Positions 23,601-25,647 of a stretch of 25,647 bases of DNA are shown here, piece by piece. The notes below the pieces were generated by a model. It ran no database searches, was not told the DNA's origin, and was given only the letters and a program-made list of their open reading frames with translations. The stretch comes from Leucocoprinus leucothites. Its lineage: Eukaryota; Basidiomycota; Agaricomycetes; Agaricales; Agaricaceae. The translations under genes and the position numbers were made by a program. The stretch lies in contig JAACJO010000081.1 in assembly GCA_013368445.1 (NCBI GenBank), positions 1-25,647 on the forward strand, in the 5' to 3' direction. Numbering within the stretch: position 1 is the stretch's first letter; every line of letters starts with the position of its first letter.

Positions 23601-24695
23601 TGTTCTAGGTTGGAGTAATTGCGTTGATGGCACAGATTGGATGTTTTGTTCCATGCGAAGCTGCCGAACTCCCAGTTTTTGACTCTGTCTTGTGTCGAGT
23701 CGGTGCGGGAGATAGTCAACTCAAAGGAGTCTCAACATTCATGGCTGAAATGCTTGAAACCGCGACAATATTGCGAGTGAGCCCTACTTGTCACTTTCAT
23801 TAGTTTCTGTGGATTGATAGCATGTAGTCCGCGACACGAGATTCCCTTGTTATCATTGATGAACTTGGCCGAGGTAAGCTCCGGAGTCTTTTGACTGTGG
23901 TGTTTCTCAGTTGTTGCAAAGGAACTTCTACGTATGATGGCTTTGGTCTGGCTTGGGCCATCTCAGAGTGAGTTAGATCATGTTCACTGCTAGGTCCAGA
24001 TTCATCTCACCCTCATTCTGCATAGGCATATTGCCACACAGATTCATGCATTTTGCCTCTTCGCAACCCACTTCCACGAACTTACAGCTTTAGATCAACA
24101 AATCCAACATGTCAAGAATTTACATGTTGTTGCTCATGTCTCAGGTAGTGAAACTAGCACCCATGACCGGGATATTGCTCTACTATACAGGGTTGAACCA
24201 GGTGCGTTCCTCTTGGTGTTGGGTAAAATGCTTTCAAGCTCAGTGTGTTTTGAAGGGGTCTCTGATCAGAGTTTTGGTATACATGTTGCCAAGCTAGCCA
24301 ACTTTCCACCAAGTGTAGTTCAGGTGTGCTAGTTGCTTCTTATATACATTTCTACTAATATAAAAAGAAATTAGCTTGCAAAGCAAAAAGCAGATGAGTT
24401 GGAAGACTTTGGTCAAGGTATGGTCTCATGCTCTAGAAATAGAGCTCAGCCCACTAACCTGTTATTGCTCCTAGACAAACTACAGACTACAAATATTCCT
24501 CACAATGCTATTTGTGATGGAATTGAAATCATGGAGAAAATGCTGGAAACCTGGATTTCTCAGTCAGATGGAGAAGATGTGCCAATGCTTGATAGCAATG
24601 AGGATGACTTTGCAGTATTGACTAAACAGTTTGAAGTCTATAATTCTCAGATTGAAAATAATGCATGGCTTAGGTCTTTAGTGGAGTTATTGTAG
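20616..24695 (+). CDS. MSH2: DNA mismatch repair protein MSH2
   Basis: Common subunit of the MutS-alpha and MutS-beta mismatch-recognition ATPases in the nucleus. 23 exons, about 974 residues once corrected. The N-terminal domain starts [20 protein letters not shown], with [32 protein letters not shown] and [20 protein letters not shown]. The lever/core reads [20 protein letters not shown] and [20 protein letters not shown], and the clamp [20 protein letters not shown]. The ATPase domain has Walker [15 protein letters not shown], Walker [21 protein letters not shown] and [15 protein letters not shown]; the end is [12 protein letters not shown]. One-base problems lie near 20920 (between RRLESVN and AQTLLREAL), 21953 (extra G) and 22449 (missing base). 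Exons from 23066 on are clean. The last three exons (from 24256) are AT-rich and lack any CpG, unlike the rest of the gene, yet keep an intact frame. Confidence 0.95.
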
Positions 24696-24786
24696 AGTAT
24701 AGATTTTACAGTTCAGAACTTGTGGGTACTAAATTATATTAGTATCATTCCATTAACAAACAGATAGGTAACATAGGGGTACCAAA

Positions 24787-24806
24787 GTTCAGTTCAGTTC
24801 AGTTCA
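24787..24806. repeat. (GTTCA)4 short tandem repeat
   Basis: Four perfect GTTCA units, 92 bp after the MSH2 stop codon and about 90 bp before the first recognisable LINE coding sequence. It may lie near the 5' junction of the truncated element. Confidence 0.85.
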
Positions 24807-24896
24807 GTACTCTCTTCAACCTGATCTTGAACCAGAGCTTGAATTTATATCACCATGCAGAAAGCTGTTCATACTATTAGCAATACATACTGGCAA

Positions 24897-25647
24897 TACC
24901 ATTATGATGAGGAACTTGCAAAGGAAGCTTTAGAAGCTGCTATTCCCCAACTTAGCTGAAGACCAGGCAATACTCAGCAATTCCATTTGTTTAATGTGAG
25001 GGACTTCTTTGCTTCCTATCTAGTCAGAAGGAAGATATGCTACCTATGGGGCACTGATTCATCTAGAAACTTTGCTGCTGATATGGACATGGGACAGGGC
25101 TCTACCCTGTCTCCAGTTCTATGAGTACTGTATCTGGATCTGGCTATTCAACTCTTCAAGTAGTAGGCCTCTCATTTGGTGTGCGACATCTTGTCCTATA
25201 TGGATGATGGTATATTTATTGCCTAGGGAAAAGACTGGGCCACAAATCTCAGCATATTGAAAGGCATGTATGGGATTATATTTAACATCTTTAATCAGTT
25301 TGGTCTTGTCATAGAGCATGACAAGTCCAAGCTGTTTTACTTCTTCTGGAAGAAGGGAGATACCAGTCTACCACTGGATCTGGGGTTTGCTCCATACACC
25401 AGTGACATGCCACCTAGGCCAAAGACCTATTAGAGGTACTTGGGTTTCTACTTTGATTGACAGCTCTCATGCTGGAGCACATTTACTATTATTCTACCAA
25501 GGATATTTCCACTGTCTGTAAAATGGGAATGCTGGGGAACTCTCTGAGGGGTCTCACTCCTAAGCAGAAACATATGCTTTATAGAGCATGTGTTGTTTCT
25601 ATTATGACATATGGCTATAGACTCTGGTATAACAAGTTTGTGCAATG
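24897..25647 (+). mobile_element. Degenerate non-LTR retrotransposon (LINE) reverse-transcriptase fragment
   Basis: Remnant of the reverse-transcriptase reading frame of a LINE, in the same orientation as MSH2 and running off the window. Readable pieces are FHLFNVRDFFASYLV, GQGSTLSPVL (palm motif B), the catalytic box SYMDDG (motif C, YxDD), GLVIEHDKSKLFYF, LDLGFAPYTSDMPPRP and RYLGFYFD. After a frameshift near 25460-25490 come KMGMLGNSLRGLTPKQKHML and ACVVSIMTYGYRLWYNKF, the thumb-like region typical of fungal LINEs. In-frame stops lie at 24957, 25122, 25161, 25164, 25224, 25431 and 25458; most can be derived from Trp, Gln or Arg codons by C-to-T or G-to-A changes. The earlier parts of the polymerase are missing, as in a 5'-truncated insertion. 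It is not functional. Confidence 0.85.

Larger units (their letters stand above)
24207..25647. other. CpG-depleted domain over the MSH2 3' end and LINE
   Basis: Reading every base from 24207 to the end I find one CpG (25183-25184) in 1,441 bp, whereas upstream MSH2 exons hold several per 100 bp; four occur in the 150 bp before the boundary (last at 24205-24206). The domain is also AT-rich with many TG and CA dinucleotides. This is the pattern left by deamination of methylated CpG or by a RIP-like process. Confidence 0.85.

Noticed and set aside
24897..25647. LTR retrotransposon or viral polymerase
   Set aside because: The readable blocks after the YxDD box match the LINE-type order (GLVIEH.KS, WRYLGF-type, LYRACV..I.TYG.RLW); no LTR, integrase, protease or RNase H is visible.

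Overview
The window is nuclear DNA of a filamentous basidiomycete, most likely an Agaricomycete (mushroom-forming fungus). The evidence is very intron-rich genes with 42-73 bp GT-AG introns, gene spacing often near 100 bp, an aryl-alcohol-oxidase-like GMC oxidoreductase pair, and a decayed non-LTR retroelement whose reverse transcriptase resembles LINEs common in Agaricomycetes. Family names come from reading the conserved motifs; no database search was run.

Layout. Positions 1-4290 hold a tandem pair of GMC oxidoreductases on the plus strand. Only the last two exons of copy 1 are in the window; copy 2 is complete (1679-4065), and the duplication continues about 0.25 kb past the stop codons. 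Next come two minus-strand genes of unknown function (5078-6150 and 6288-6818). Positions 7185-20392 are a compact housekeeping block: glutathione S-transferase (+), TORC2 subunit Sin1/AVO1 (-), transaldolase (+), proteasome subunit beta-2/PUP1 (-), aldehyde dehydrogenase (+), SCO1 (-) and the tRNA m5C methyltransferase TRM4/NCL1 (+). These alternate in convergent and divergent pairs that share very short promoters. Mismatch-repair gene MSH2 (+, 20616-24695) follows, and the window ends in a degenerate LINE fragment (about 24897-25647).

The genes do not form one pathway. The GMC pair and the aldehyde dehydrogenase are oxidative enzymes, possibly linked to wood or plant-litter chemistry. The others serve signalling, proteolysis, respiration, RNA modification and DNA repair.

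Three things stand out. (1) From 24207 to the window end (1,441 bp) I find a single CpG. This desert covers the LINE and also the last three exons of MSH2, as if C-to-T decay aimed at the element had spread into the gene. (2) The MSH2 promoter carries a perfect 16-bp palindrome made of two ACGCGT (MCB) boxes. (3) Many strongly conserved genes carry isolated one-base indels, often in homopolymers. I read these as probable sequencing errors, and the affected gene models need them corrected. I found no CRISPR array, defence system, tRNA, rRNA or clearly novel multi-gene system.
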